A DNA stretch of 64,000 nucleotides from an uncultured Lachnospiraceae bacterium (GTDB lineage: Bacteria > Bacillota > Clostridia > Lachnospirales > Lachnospiraceae), in assembly GCA_910583605.1 (NCBI GenBank), contig CAJTXN010000007.1, forward strand, positions 78,423 to 142,422, in the 5' to 3' direction. The notes beneath the pieces were generated by a model. That model had not been told where the DNA came from and made no database searches. It was given only the letters and a program-made list of their open reading frames with translations. Below, one piece after another: positions 8,367 to 17,446 of this stretch. Position 1 is the stretch's first letter; the number at the start of each line of letters is the position of its first letter. A program made the position numbers and the translations under genes.

Positions 8367-8825
8367 ATGACACCGGAGGATCTGGACATTCTGTATGAGA
8401 TTTATTCTTATCCGGAAATCACCAGATATATGGAGAATCTGTATGAAGACCAGACAAAAGAAGAAGAATTTACCCGGAATTATATCAAATGTATGTACCG
8501 GTTTTACGGATACGGAATATGGGTGGTATGTTTAAAAGAAAATGACCGGCTTATCGGGCGGGCAGGAATATCCAACCGTACCATAGACGGTGAACTTTCC
8601 CTGGAAATCGGATATCTGATTGATGTCAGATATCAGAACCAGGGATATGCCACAGAGATTATTAACGGAATCCTGCGGTTTGCGAAAGAAAGACTGTTTA
8701 TTGATGAAATACGCTGCGCAGTCAGTCATGGGAATCAGGTATCGGTTCATCTGGCAGAAAAATTCGGGTTTGAGTATGAATTTGAAACCGATGAATTTAT
8801 ATTTTATAAAAAGAAATTAAAATAG
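8367..8825 (+). CDS. GNAT-family N-acetyltransferase, probably missing its true start
   Basis: 152 residues from the first in-frame ATG. GNAT features: EIGYLIDVRYQNQGYATEII, where QNQGYA is the acetyl-CoA loop, then HGNQVSVHLAEKFGF. The usual first strand of this subfamily (xTERLxxRxM) is encoded upstream of the ATG: the frame between the HAD stop at 8330 and 8367 reads RVFDTERLYARE. No ATG, GTG or TTG in that frame precedes it, and AGGGAG lies only one base from the ATG. So either translation continues from the HAD gene across TGA, or the gene has lost its start. It may not be functional as it stands. Confidence 0.8.
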   Translation: MTPEDLDILYEIYSYPEITRYMENLYEDQTKEEEFTRNYIKCMYRFYGYGIWVVCLKENDRLIGRAGISNRTIDGELSLEIGYLIDVRYQNQGYATEIINGILRFAKERLFIDEIRCAVSHGNQVSVHLAEKFGFEYEFETDEFIFYKKKLK

Positions 8826-8830
8826 AAAAA

Positions 8831-8867
8831 GAAAGCTCAAACCTTCTAAGTTCGAGCTTCCTTTTTT
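8831..8867 (+). terminator. Intrinsic terminator after the GNAT gene
   Basis: AAGCTCAAAC on the left pairs with GTTCGAGCTT on the right with one mismatch, followed by T6. Confidence 0.7.
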
Positions 8868-8890
8868 ATATGTATAATGTGAGGGAAAGT

Positions 8891-8927
8891 AAAAAACGAG
8901 GAGATTCCATCTGGAACGTCCTCGTTT
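8891..8927 (-). terminator. Intrinsic terminator of the AI-2E-family gene
   Basis: AAACGAGGA (8894-8902) pairs perfectly with TCCTCGTTT (8919-8927). Read on the minus strand the stem is followed by a run of six T, in the right place to end the transporter gene. Confidence 0.8.
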
Positions 8928-8959
8928 CTATTTATATTATACTTTGAAATTATGATTTG

Positions 8960-10285
8960 TCAATCCTTTTTTTGCGGTTTTATCCGGCTGATGATTTTTA
9001 AAATAAAATGATTATTACGGGCTTCTTTTTTTTGCCGCCGCTGTTCTTCCACTGCGATGCGCTTTTCGTGTAAATGCATCTCATTTTCTTCCATAATTGC
9101 GGCATAATAAACATCAAAGTCAGTATAATGCTTGTCAAACCAGAATCCGATAATGGTTTTCAATGAGGCGGCAATTGGAACAGCAATCAGCATACCCAGC
9201 AGTCCGGCATAATCTCCGCCAATCAGAATAGCGATAATCACAAATGCGGAAGGAAGTCCTACGATATTTCCAACAATTCGCGGGCATATTACATTTGCAT
9301 CTAACTGCTGGACCACCTGCATACCTACAACCGCCCAGATACAGGTAAAAATATCGCCTCCAAGAAGGGCCACAATACCGGCAAGGATAGTACCTACCAA
9401 TGGACCGATATAAGGAACCAGATTGCAAATACCCGTAATTATACCGATGACAATGGCATAATCCACATCAATCAGAAAAAGAACGATGGTGGATAACACG
9501 GCTACGATAAATGCTTCAATCAATTGTCCGCGGATATATGCGGAAAACGTTTCGTTAATTATCTGAAGGGCTTTCCGAAGGGCCTTTCCGGGTCTGGATT
9601 TTCGGAAGATAACATAGTATATTTTATTTAAAAATCTTAAAAAATACTCATAACTGAATATAAAATAAATACTCAATATAATCGAAATAACAATATTGAA
9701 CAGATTTCCGCCCAAAGAGATCACGGAACCGAATAAAAAGGATACGATGTTGGCAATCAGGTCTGACAGTACCGCAGCTATTTCACCCAGTTTTGGACTT
9801 ATGATGTCTGCGAAAGGAAGGTTAAGTTTTGTAAGCTGCTGCTGCAGAGATTCGGCAGAAATGGTTTCATCCTTAAAATAGGAGGAAATCGTGTTATATA
9901 TATTATTTATGGTAGTATTTTTTGAAAGCTGACCGCCAATCATATAATATATGCCAATCAGTGTTGCAATAATAATCGTGAATACGGTAATATATGAAAT
10001 AATTAATCCGATGGCGCGGCAGATTCTCCGGTTTTTAATGGCAAAATACTTTCTGCTGAGAAGAAAATTTTCAATCGCGCGGGTGGGAATCAGCAGCAGA
10101 TAAGTAATCACAAAAGCAATGATCACCGGTGACAGAATATCCAGTACCATATCCAGAAAATTTAATATCGTCAGCATAAATCCGGGAATCCGTCCCACAA
10201 GATTACAGGCAATAAACAGGGCAAAAATTGTACAAAAGGCAACAATTCCGATTTTTATGTATTTATCATCTTTATCAAATTTCAT
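8960..10285 (-). CDS. AI-2E family transporter (YtvI/YueF-like permease)
   Basis: A 441-residue polytopic membrane protein. Hydrophobic segments lie near the N-terminus (two or three between residues 12 and 70), around 85-110, and in a dense block from about 200 to 380. The block holds the family pattern NLVPYIGPLVGTILA and LPSAFVIIAILIGGDYAGLLGMLIAVPIAA. Members export small molecules or ions; the substrate cannot be read from sequence, and the autoinducer-2 label is only the family name. The start at 10285 is chosen because GAGG lies five bases ahead of it; an in-frame ATG at 10306 would add seven residues. Single gene with its own terminator. Confidence 0.9.
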   Translation of the reverse strand: MKFDKDDKYIKIGIVAFCTIFALFIACNLVGRIPGFMLTILNFLDMVLDILSPVIIAFVITYLLLIPTRAIENFLLSRKYFAIKNRRICRAIGLIISYITVFTIIIATLIGIYYMIGGQLSKNTTINNIYNTISSYFKDETISAESLQQQLTKLNLPFADIISPKLGEIAAVLSDLIANIVSFLFGSVISLGGNLFNIVISIILSIYFIFSYEYFLRFLNKIYYVIFRKSRPGKALRKALQIINETFSAYIRGQLIEAFIVAVLSTIVLFLIDVDYAIVIGIITGICNLVPYIGPLVGTILAGIVALLGGDIFTCIWAVVGMQVVQQLDANVICPRIVGNIVGLPSAFVIIAILIGGDYAGLLGMLIAVPIAASLKTIIGFWFDKHYTDFDVYYAAIMEENEMHLHEKRIAVEEQRRQKKEARNNHFILKIISRIKPQKKD

Positions 10286-10428
10286 GGGAACCTCGATTCT
10301 TTGCACTGATAAAGTGCAGATTAAAAAATAAATGGTATGGAATATTTTATCATAAGAAGAGGGAATTTAAAAGAAGGAAAATTTATTTTATAAATTCACT
10401 TATACTTTATATATTCTTCTAACAAACA

Positions 10429-10461
10429 GCAGTACATTCCGGCTGCACCGGAACGTACTGC
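10429..10461. other. Strong hairpin of unknown role in an intergenic region
   Basis: GCAGTAC (429-435) with GTACTGC (455-461) and TTCCGG (437-442) with CCGGAA (448-453), separated by one A-C mismatch and a CTGCA loop (all +10000). No T-run follows on either strand, so it is not a standard terminator. The rest of 10286-10691 holds only the dpp promoter. Confidence 0.5.
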
Positions 10462-10534
10462 GTCCGGCTAGCCCAAAATACAAACCAATGCTCACGTCAA
10501 TTATTCATGCAACACAGCATATTGCAAAAAGTCC

Positions 10535-10563
10535 TTGATTTTTACGAAAAGTAAGTATACAAT
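10535..10563 (+). promoter_or_regulatory. Sigma-A promoter of the peptide ABC operon
   Basis: TTGATT (10535-10540), 17 bases, TACAAT (10558-10563). The predicted start lies about 120 bases ahead of the binding-protein gene. Confidence 0.65.
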
Positions 10564-10691
10564 GTAACCGTCTTTTTTAAAGACCCCCAAAATTTTCAAT
10601 CAAGGAAATATTCACCAGTGGACCAATTATCATTTTAACCGTTTTTGATTTTTTTCCCGAATGAATATTCCGGAAAGCAGGATAAGATAAT

Positions 10692-12197
10692 ATGAAAAAG
10701 AAGACTTTACTGGCAGCCTTAATGCTGACGATGTGTGCTGCACTATTTGGATGTGCAGGCGGCAGCAAAGACGGCTCTTCTTCCAAAGAAAACAATTCTA
10801 TAGTTGTGGGAATACAGAATGATCTGGACAGTCTGGACCCGCATCTGGCGGAGACGGCAGGAACCAGAGAAGTTATGTATAATGTATTTGAAGGTCTGGT
10901 TAAGCCTGACAAAGACGGAAATCTGGTTTCGGCATTGGCAAGTGATTATAAAATTTCTGAAGATGGAACGGTATATACATTTACCTTAAGAGAAAACGTG
11001 AAATTTCATAACGGAGCTATGGTTACTGCAGAAGATGTAAAATATTCAATTGAAAGAAATGCCGGAATGCTGGACCAGCCGTTACTGGTCAGTGCATTTG
11101 ACAAGATAAAAAGCATAAATATACTGGATGATTCTACCATTGAAGTAGTGCTGTCGGAAGCGGATACGGAATTTATCGGGTATATGACCGTTGCGATCAT
11201 TCCGAAGGATTATACCGGCCAGGCATCGGCGCCGGTGGGAACCGGACCGTTTCGCTTTGTTTCCTATACTCCGCAGCAGAGTGTTAAGATGGAGAAGTTC
11301 ACAGACTACTGGCAGAAAGAGGTGCCAACACTGGACAAAGTAGAGTTTCGTATTGTACAGAATACGGATTCCGTAATTTTGGATATGAAAGCGGGATCCA
11401 TTGATGTCTATCCATATCTGACCGACAGTCAGGCGGCGGAACTGGCAGGAACCTTTAATATAGAAGCAGGAAATTCCAATCTGGCACAGGCATTGTACCT
11501 GAACAATTCCCATGAAATACTGGGAAATAAACTGGTACGTCAGGCACTTTGTTATGCCATTGACAGAGATGAGATCATGTCTATCGTGGCAGGTGGAAAG
11601 GGCACAAAGTTAGGCAGCGCCTTATATTCCGGTTTTGGAAGATATTATAAAGATTTATCAGGTAAATATACCTGTGATGTGGAAAAAGCAAAGGCATTAT
11701 TGGCAGAGGCCGGTTATGCAGACGGATTTTCCTTTACCATAAAGATACCGTCCAATTATCAGTTTCATGTGAGCACCGGAGAAGTCATTGTCGAGCAGTT
11801 GAAAAAAATAGGTGTAACTGCCAGCATTGAACTGATCGACTGGACAACCTGGCTGGAGGATGTCTATACCAACAGGAAATTTGAAGCTACCATTATCGGC
11901 ATAGATGCAAAACTGGCGCCATCGGATATGATGCTACGTTATCAATCGGATTTCAGTAAGAATTTTTGCAATTATAACAATAATGAATACGACGAAACAC
12001 TGGCGCTTGCCATGGGAACCACCGATGAAAATGAAAAAGCGCAGTATTATCATAAACTTCAGGAACTATTGGCGGAGGATGCCGCAGCGGTTTATATCAT
12101 GGACCCGCCGACACTGGTTGCAGTGAATAAAAAGCTGACAGGATTTACATTCTATCCGATTTTTGTACAGGATATGTCAACCCTTCGTTTTCAGTAA
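10692..12197 (+). CDS. Peptide ABC transporter substrate-binding lipoprotein (SBP family 5)
   Basis: 501 residues. A lipoprotein signal peptide ends in LFGC (Cys at residue 21), so it is lipid-anchored outside the membrane. The mature part has the family 5 start VGIQNDLDSLDPHLAETAG, then VMYNVFEGLV and NVKFHNGAMVTAEDVKYSIER, and later YLNNSHEILGNKLVRQALCYAIDRDEI. It binds dipeptides, oligopeptides or nickel-type ligands; dipeptides or oligopeptides are most likely from the operon. First gene of a four-gene operon with both permeases and a fused ATPase. Confidence 0.92.
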   Translation: MKKKTLLAALMLTMCAALFGCAGGSKDGSSSKENNSIVVGIQNDLDSLDPHLAETAGTREVMYNVFEGLVKPDKDGNLVSALASDYKISEDGTVYTFTLRENVKFHNGAMVTAEDVKYSIERNAGMLDQPLLVSAFDKIKSINILDDSTIEVVLSEADTEFIGYMTVAIIPKDYTGQASAPVGTGPFRFVSYTPQQSVKMEKFTDYWQKEVPTLDKVEFRIVQNTDSVILDMKAGSIDVYPYLTDSQAAELAGTFNIEAGNSNLAQALYLNNSHEILGNKLVRQALCYAIDRDEIMSIVAGGKGTKLGSALYSGFGRYYKDLSGKYTCDVEKAKALLAEAGYADGFSFTIKIPSNYQFHVSTGEVIVEQLKKIGVTASIELIDWTTWLEDVYTNRKFEATIIGIDAKLAPSDMMLRYQSDFSKNFCNYNNNEYDETLALAMGTTDENEKAQYYHKLQELLAEDAAAVYIMDPPTLVAVNKKLTGFTFYPIFVQDMSTLRFQ

Positions 12198-12221
12198 TAA
12201 CTTCAGATATTAGGAGGCAAT

Positions 12222-13178
12222 ATGGGCGCAGGAAGGAAATTTTTTCTTAAGAAGGTAATCACATTGATTGGAACACTTCTTCTTGTGTCCGTTATTGCCT
12301 TCTTTTTGTTTCAAATCGTACCGGGAGATCCGGTTACGTCTATGCTGGGTACCGAATACACGCCGGAACGGGGGGAGCATCTTCGGGAGGAACTGGGACT
12401 GAATGACCCGGTAATCCTCCGTTATGTTCATTGGCTGGCGGATTTTGTCCGGGGAGATTTCGGAATCTCTTATAAATATAAAATACCGGTTTCAAAATTA
12501 ATAGGAGAAAAACTTCCGGTTACAATATCTCTGGCAGTTATGTCTTTGATCATGATCGTGATATTTTCCGTTCCGCTGGCCATATTTATGTCCGGGTTTG
12601 GAAAGCGGAAAGTCTCTCGCATTTTTGATATACTGAATCAGTCTGTAATGGCGGTTCCGTCATTTTTTCTTGGAATCCTGATCATTATCCTGTTCGGTCT
12701 GGTGTTAAAATGGTTTACTCCGGGAGGTTATATTGATTACCGGGAGGATGTCATGGGATTTCTGGGATATCTCTGGCCGGCGGCGCTGGCAGTGGCTATA
12801 CCCAAAACAGCCATGCTGGTGAAATTTTTAAAACATTCGATCATCAGGGAAATGGATTCGGATTATGTCAGAACCGCATACAGTAAAGGCGCGGGAGAAT
12901 CAAGAGTGTTGTTCGGTCACGTACTTCGAAATGCATTGATGCCTGCCATTACTCTGCTGGGAATGATAATTGCCGAAATTATGGCAGGCAGTATTGTTGT
13001 GGAACAGGTATTTAATCTGCCGGGACTGGGCGTGATTCTTGTCAGTTCCGTTGCCAACCGGGATTTTCCGGTGGTGCAGGCAATTGTAATATATATTGCG
13101 CTGATTGTAATTGTAACTAATTGTATTGTAGATATTTTATATCATGTGATCGACCCCAGGGTAAATTACGGAAAATGA
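12222..13178 (+). CDS. Peptide ABC transporter permease, DppB/OppB type
   Basis: 318 residues with the typical FFLKKVITLIGTLLLVSVIAFFLF first membrane helix, the LRxxLGLNDP motif (LREELGLNDPVI), and the cytoplasmic coupling loop (YVRTAYSKGAGESRVLFGHVLRNALMPAIT) that contacts the ATPase. RBS AGGAGGC seven bases upstream. The stop overlaps the start of the next permease gene. Confidence 0.95.
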   Translation: MGAGRKFFLKKVITLIGTLLLVSVIAFFLFQIVPGDPVTSMLGTEYTPERGEHLREELGLNDPVILRYVHWLADFVRGDFGISYKYKIPVSKLIGEKLPVTISLAVMSLIMIVIFSVPLAIFMSGFGKRKVSRIFDILNQSVMAVPSFFLGILIIILFGLVLKWFTPGGYIDYREDVMGFLGYLWPAALAVAIPKTAMLVKFLKHSIIREMDSDYVRTAYSKGAGESRVLFGHVLRNALMPAITLLGMIIAEIMAGSIVVEQVFNLPGLGVILVSSVANRDFPVVQAIVIYIALIVIVTNCIVDILYHVIDPRVNYGK

Positions 13179-14032
13179 TGGTGTATGCGGAAATGAATCA
13201 GAAAAACAATTCAAAACAGATACAGTGGGAACACGGTAAAAAACATATGAATTTCAGCTTGAAACTGGGAATTATCATAATGGTAATTCTGGTTGTACTT
13301 GTGCTGCTTAGTTTTTTCTGGCTGCCTTATGATGCCAACAGCATGAACGGAGCCGAAAAATTTGCATTGCCTTCATGGAAGCATATTATGGGAACCGATA
13401 ATTACGGAAGGGATATTTTCAGCCGGGTATGCGAAGGTCTGCGGGTAACGTTTATTGTGGCAGTTTCTACGGTTTTGATCGGACTGGCTGCCGGCATTTT
13501 GGTGGGAGCGTTTACCGGATTTTTCGGCGGGATAGCAGATGAAATTCTCATGCGTCTCAACGATGCACTGGCTTCGTTTCCAAGCATTTTACTCGCTTTA
13601 ATATTTGTCAGCATTGTGGGTTCGGGAAAATATAAGATAATCCTTTCGCTGGGAATTATTTTTATTCCAAGTTTTGCCCGTATTGTCCGAAGTGAATTTA
13701 TCAGACTGAAGCATATGGATTATGTCAAGAGTGCCAGACTTACGGGAGCAGGAACGTTGCGGGTCATGTTTGTCCATATGCTTCCGAATGCCGTTCCGAC
13801 GCTCGTAACTTCGGCAGCCATCGGGTTTAACAATGCGGTGCTGGCAGAATCCAGTATGAGCTTTCTGGGGATTGGTGTACAGCCGCCGGATGCCAGTCTG
13901 GGAAGAATGTTATCTGAGGCGAAGGGGTATATTTTTTCTTCACCCTGGGGCAGCATTTTTCCGGGAATTATGATCATACTTCTGATACTGGGATTTGTAC
14001 TGATTGGAGAGGGGGTCGGTGAATATGCTTAA
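13175..14032 (+). CDS. Peptide ABC transporter permease, DppC/OppC type
   Basis: 285 residues from the ATG at 13175, which overlaps the DppB-type stop (ATGATGG). It shows the N-terminal helix, the HIMGTDNYGRDIFSRV motif of OppC/DppC proteins, and the EAA coupling loop YVKSARLTGAGTLRVMFVHMLPN. A longer frame reaching back to 13121 overlaps the upstream permease and would add unrelated residues. It pairs with DppB to form the membrane channel. Its end overlaps the ATPase gene by eight bases. Confidence 0.93.
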   Translation: MMVYAEMNQKNNSKQIQWEHGKKHMNFSLKLGIIIMVILVVLVLLSFFWLPYDANSMNGAEKFALPSWKHIMGTDNYGRDIFSRVCEGLRVTFIVAVSTVLIGLAAGILVGAFTGFFGGIADEILMRLNDALASFPSILLALIFVSIVGSGKYKIILSLGIIFIPSFARIVRSEFIRLKHMDYVKSARLTGAGTLRVMFVHMLPNAVPTLVTSAAIGFNNAVLAESSMSFLGIGVQPPDASLGRMLSEAKGYIFSSPWGSIFPGIMIILLILGFVLIGEGVGEYA

Positions 14033-15461
14033 AGTGGAGAATCTTTCCATCCGTTTCAAGGACGATTTAAGTGATGAGGATGCCGTTAAGGGCATATCCT
14101 TTGCGGTTCAGACCGGTGAGATTGCGGCAATCGTAGGAGAATCTGGCTCCGGAAAATCCATGACGGCTTTAAGTATCATGGGCTTGCTGAAAAAACATGC
14201 GGAAGTACAGGGCAGTATTTTTCTGGATGATATGGATTTACTGGCTTTGGACAAAAAACAACGTCATGCCTGTATGGGAGATGAAATCGCCATGATATTC
14301 CAGGAACCTATGACTTCCTTAAATCCCGTTATGCGGGTGGGAAAACAGGTGGATGAAATTTTAAGACTTCATCCGGATAGTATGGAAAAGGGAAAACGTT
14401 CAAAAGCAGACAGGAAAAGGCGGGTATTGGAAGCATTTGGAAACGTGGATTTACCGAATCCGGAAGAAATATATAATAAATATCCCCATGAGTTATCCGG
14501 AGGAATGCGGCAGAGAATTATGATTGCCATGGCGACCGTCTGCCGTCCGAAGTTACTGATAGCTGATGAACCAACGACGGCGTTGGATGTACAGACCCAG
14601 GAGCAGATTTTAAAGCTGCTGAAAAAGATTCACAAAGAAAGTAATCTTTCGATCTTAATGATTTCCCATGATTTAAATGTGGTAGCAAATCTGGCAGAGC
14701 GAATCATAGTGATGAACCGGGGGGAGATTGTGGAGCAGGGAGAAACCGGAAAAGTGCTGCAGTCGCCGGAACATGAGTATACAAAAAAACTGCTGGCATC
14801 TGTTCCGAAGGGAAAAAAGGTACCTTCGGAGCATTCGGAGGAGATTGTAATTGAGGCCCGGGATTTAAGCATTTATTATCCGGAGGGCAGAAAGCAGCAG
14901 TTTGTGATCAATCATCTGAATTTTGAAATCCGAAAAGGTGAAATACTTGGTCTGGTAGGACGCAGTGGTCTTGGGAAGACTACTATTTCCAAAACAATCT
15001 TAGGAATTCATCGTACCTATACGGGAACTTATGTAAATCATGCAAAACACAGTCAGATGATATTTCAGGACCCGTTCAGTTCCCTAAATCCGGCGAAGAC
15101 CATTGGCTGGATTCTTGAAGAGCCCCTTCGGGTGCGGACCAACATGGAGCCTGCGGCCAGAAGGAAAAAAGTAACGGAAATGCTGGGGAAAGTGGGATTA
15201 CCGGAGGAATATTACAAAAGAAAACCCGGCGAATTAAGCGGCGGGCAAAGACAGAGGGTAAGTATTGCCCTGGCAATAATCGGCGGTGCGGATTTTATTA
15301 TTGCGGATGAGCCGGTATCGGCGCTGGATGTGACCATACAGGCGCAGATATTGGAATTGCTTCTTCAGCTTCAAAAGGAATTCGGGTTGTCAATGCTGTT
15401 TATTTCTCATGATATACATGTGATTGAGAAAATGTGTGACAGGGTATTGTATATTGGCTAG
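14025..15461 (+). CDS. Fused DppD-DppF-type peptide ABC ATPase, C-terminally short
   Basis: 478 residues with two complete nucleotide-binding domains in one chain. Domain 1 (about residues 1-250): GESGSGKS Walker A, LSGGMRQR signature, LLIADEPTTALDV Walker B, ISHD. Domain 2 (about 285-478): GRSGLGKTT, LSGGQRQR, FIIADEPVSALDV, FISHD. The chain ends right after the second switch His region (MCDRVLYIG). It thus lacks the 40-60 residue tail (the IVEEG-like stretch and ligand-type C-terminus) normal for DppF, and no remnant is readable downstream. It starts at ATG 14025 after GGAGAGGGGG. Confidence 0.9.
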   Translation: MLKVENLSIRFKDDLSDEDAVKGISFAVQTGEIAAIVGESGSGKSMTALSIMGLLKKHAEVQGSIFLDDMDLLALDKKQRHACMGDEIAMIFQEPMTSLNPVMRVGKQVDEILRLHPDSMEKGKRSKADRKRRVLEAFGNVDLPNPEEIYNKYPHELSGGMRQRIMIAMATVCRPKLLIADEPTTALDVQTQEQILKLLKKIHKESNLSILMISHDLNVVANLAERIIVMNRGEIVEQGETGKVLQSPEHEYTKKLLASVPKGKKVPSEHSEEIVIEARDLSIYYPEGRKQQFVINHLNFEIRKGEILGLVGRSGLGKTTISKTILGIHRTYTGTYVNHAKHSQMIFQDPFSSLNPAKTIGWILEEPLRVRTNMEPAARRKKVTEMLGKVGLPEEYYKRKPGELSGGQRQRVSIALAIIGGADFIIADEPVSALDVTIQAQILELLLQLQKEFGLSMLFISHDIHVIEKMCDRVLYIG

Positions 15462-15543
15462 CCGGTCTGTGTCCAAAGGCTTTTACACATGTGTCCTGCC
15501 GGTCAATTCCCCACAATGGTAAATATTTTTTTGAAAAAAGTAC

Positions 15544-15572
15544 TTGCATATTTCCCGTCTTTTGTGTATAAT
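15544..15572 (+). promoter_or_regulatory. Promoter of tRNA-Gln(CTG)
   Basis: TTGCAT (15544-15549), 17 bases, consensus TATAAT (15567-15572), ending 19 bases before the tRNA gene. Confidence 0.75.
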
Positions 15573-15591
15573 ACCATTTGTCGCAAGACAT

Positions 15592-15664
15592 TGGCCCATC
15601 GCCAAATGGTAAGGCACTGGACTCTGACTCCAGCATTGTCAAGGTTCGAATCCTTGTGGGCCAG
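15592..15664 (+). tRNA. tRNA-Gln, anticodon CTG
   Basis: The acceptor stem TGGCCCA/TGGGCCA is perfect, the anticodon stem CTGGA/TCCAG encloses CTCTGAC (anticodon CTG), and the T arm contains GGTTCGAATCC. No CCA is encoded. It differs from the Gln(TTG) gene at 28403. Confidence 0.95.
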
Positions 15665-15667
15665 CTG

Positions 15668-15703
15668 ACTTCACTGCATGAATATGTAGTGAAGTTTTTT
15701 TTC
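15668..15703 (+). terminator. Intrinsic terminator after tRNA-Gln
   Basis: ACTTCACT pairs with AGTGAAGT, extended by CAT/ATG across a G-T step, followed by eight T. Confidence 0.85.
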
Positions 15704-15738
15704 ACTTGTTGGTATGAGACCGGACTGGAAGGAAAAAG

Positions 15739-16455
15739 ATGAGTTACTCATTTGAAAATAAAATCAGATTTAGTGAAACCGCAGACAGGGAAAAGCTTTC
15801 CGTTGGAAATATCATAGATTATATGCAGGACTGCACCAATTACCATTCGGAATCTTTAGGTGTGGGAATTGAGTATCAGATACGGACCGGCCGGGCATGG
15901 ATATTAAACTCCTGGCAAATTCGGATCAATGGAGATATCCGGCTGGGAGATACGGTCAGAACCACCACATGGCCGTGCGGGTTCGATAAGGTGTTCGGGT
16001 ACCGTAATTTTACCATGGCAAATACGGATAAACCGGAGGATTTTCTGGTTGAGGCAGAAAGTACCTGGATAATTATGGATGTGGAAAAGGGACGGATTGC
16101 GAAGATTCAGCAGGAAGATACGGAACGGTATGTGTGTGAACCGTCTTTATCCGAAGATTTAAAGAAAACAAAAATTTTACCGGGGACAGAGTATGCAGAG
16201 CAGACGGCTTATATAGTCAGAAGATATCAGCTGGATATTAACGGGCATATGAATAATTCCTGGTATGTGAAGATTGCAGAGGAATATGTGCCGCAGGACA
16301 GAAAGATTACCTTTGTCAGAGTGGAATATAAAAAATCAGCCGTACTGGGAGATGAAATTATACCGTTTGTATATGATGACGTTTTCAGGTGTCTGGTTGA
16401 ATTACGGGACAGAGATGGCAGCATTTATGCAGTTGCGGAGTTTTCAGCCGGATAA
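15739..16455 (+). CDS. Acyl-ACP thioesterase (FatA/FatB type)
   Basis: 238 residues forming two hot-dog folds. Bacterial members release fatty acids from acyl carrier protein. The N-terminal hot-dog carries MQDCTNYHSESLG and RAWILNSWQIRI. The second has the catalytic pattern DINGHMNNSWYVKIAEEY, containing the Asn-x-His pair conserved in this family. The start follows a GGAAGGAAAAAG box. No fatty-acid genes adjoin it. Confidence 0.88.
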   Translation: MSYSFENKIRFSETADREKLSVGNIIDYMQDCTNYHSESLGVGIEYQIRTGRAWILNSWQIRINGDIRLGDTVRTTTWPCGFDKVFGYRNFTMANTDKPEDFLVEAESTWIIMDVEKGRIAKIQQEDTERYVCEPSLSEDLKKTKILPGTEYAEQTAYIVRRYQLDINGHMNNSWYVKIAEEYVPQDRKITFVRVEYKKSAVLGDEIIPFVYDDVFRCLVELRDRDGSIYAVAEFSAG

Positions 16456-16567
16456 CAGGGATTAGCGGAAAAAATACTGCGGAATAAGGATATATGCCGG
16501 TATTCGGGAAATAGTTTTGCCGCCGTCTGTATGATTATTGACATACAGGACAGAAAGGAAAGACGGA

Positions 16568-17395
16568 ATGATAAAATTAGGTGAAAGACAGACATTACAA
16601 TGTGTGAAAAAAACAGATTTTGGAATTTATTTAGGAGCCGGAGGAGAAGACAGGGTACTGTTGCCGAAAAAACAGGTTCCGGAAGGGATTTCAGTCGGCG
16701 ATGAACTGGATGTTTTTATTTACAGGGACTCTTCCGACCGGCTGATTGCCACGGTAAAACAGCCTTACATTAATCTTGGAAATTTAGCCGTGCTGAAGGT
16801 GAAAGAAGTGGGAAAAATCGGCGCGTTTCTGGATTGGGGTCTGGAAAAGGATTTATTGCTTCCGTTTAAGGAACAGACGGAACATGTCAAACCCGGTAAT
16901 TCCTATCTGGTGGCTCTGTATATCGATAAGAGCAACCGGCTGGCGGCAACCATGAAAGTGCATCGGTACCTTCGGAATGCGGTTCAATATGGAAAAGATG
17001 ATATTGTACATGGAATCATTTATGAAATCAACAGTTCCATTGGAGCATTTGCAGCGATCGACAATGAATTTTTCGGACTGGTACCTGCAAAAGAAATTCA
17101 CGAAAATCTGTATGTGGGACAAAATATAGAAGCCAGGGTTTCCGAGGTACGGGAAGACGGAAAACTGAATCTCAGTCTGAAAAAGAAGGCATATCTGCAG
17201 ATGGACGAAGATGCGGCCATGATTTTAAGGATAATTGGAGAGTATGACGGGGTGCTTCCGTATAATGACAAAGCTTCACCGGCCATTATCGAAAAAGATT
17301 TCGGAATCAGTAAGGCGGCATTTAAAAGGGCGGTAGGACGTCTCTACAAAGAAGGAAAGATTGACATCGGTGAAAAAAGTATTACAATATTATAA
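16568..17395 (+). CDS. cvfB: CvfB-type S1-domain RNA-binding protein
   Basis: 275 residues. Several S1-like beta-barrel repeats are visible (GIYLGAGGEDRVLLPKKQVP; KVGKIGAFLDWGLEKDLLLPF-like spacing; ARVSEVREDGKLNLSLK), followed by a C-terminal winged-helix (ALIEKDFGISKAAFKRAVGRLY-like region near residues 240-270). CvfB/YitL proteins bind RNA and affect virulence-gene expression in staphylococci; here the role is unknown. The ATG at 16568 follows GAAAGGAAAGACGG; an in-frame ATG at 16538 is unlikely. Confidence 0.88.
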   Translation: MIKLGERQTLQCVKKTDFGIYLGAGGEDRVLLPKKQVPEGISVGDELDVFIYRDSSDRLIATVKQPYINLGNLAVLKVKEVGKIGAFLDWGLEKDLLLPFKEQTEHVKPGNSYLVALYIDKSNRLAATMKVHRYLRNAVQYGKDDIVHGIIYEINSSIGAFAAIDNEFFGLVPAKEIHENLYVGQNIEARVSEVREDGKLNLSLKKKAYLQMDEDAAMILRIIGEYDGVLPYNDKASPAIIEKDFGISKAAFKRAVGRLYKEGKIDIGEKSITIL

Positions 17396-17446
17396 GATGA
17401 TTTGATATACAAAACTATTATTGTGATGAATGGAGGATATTTTATT

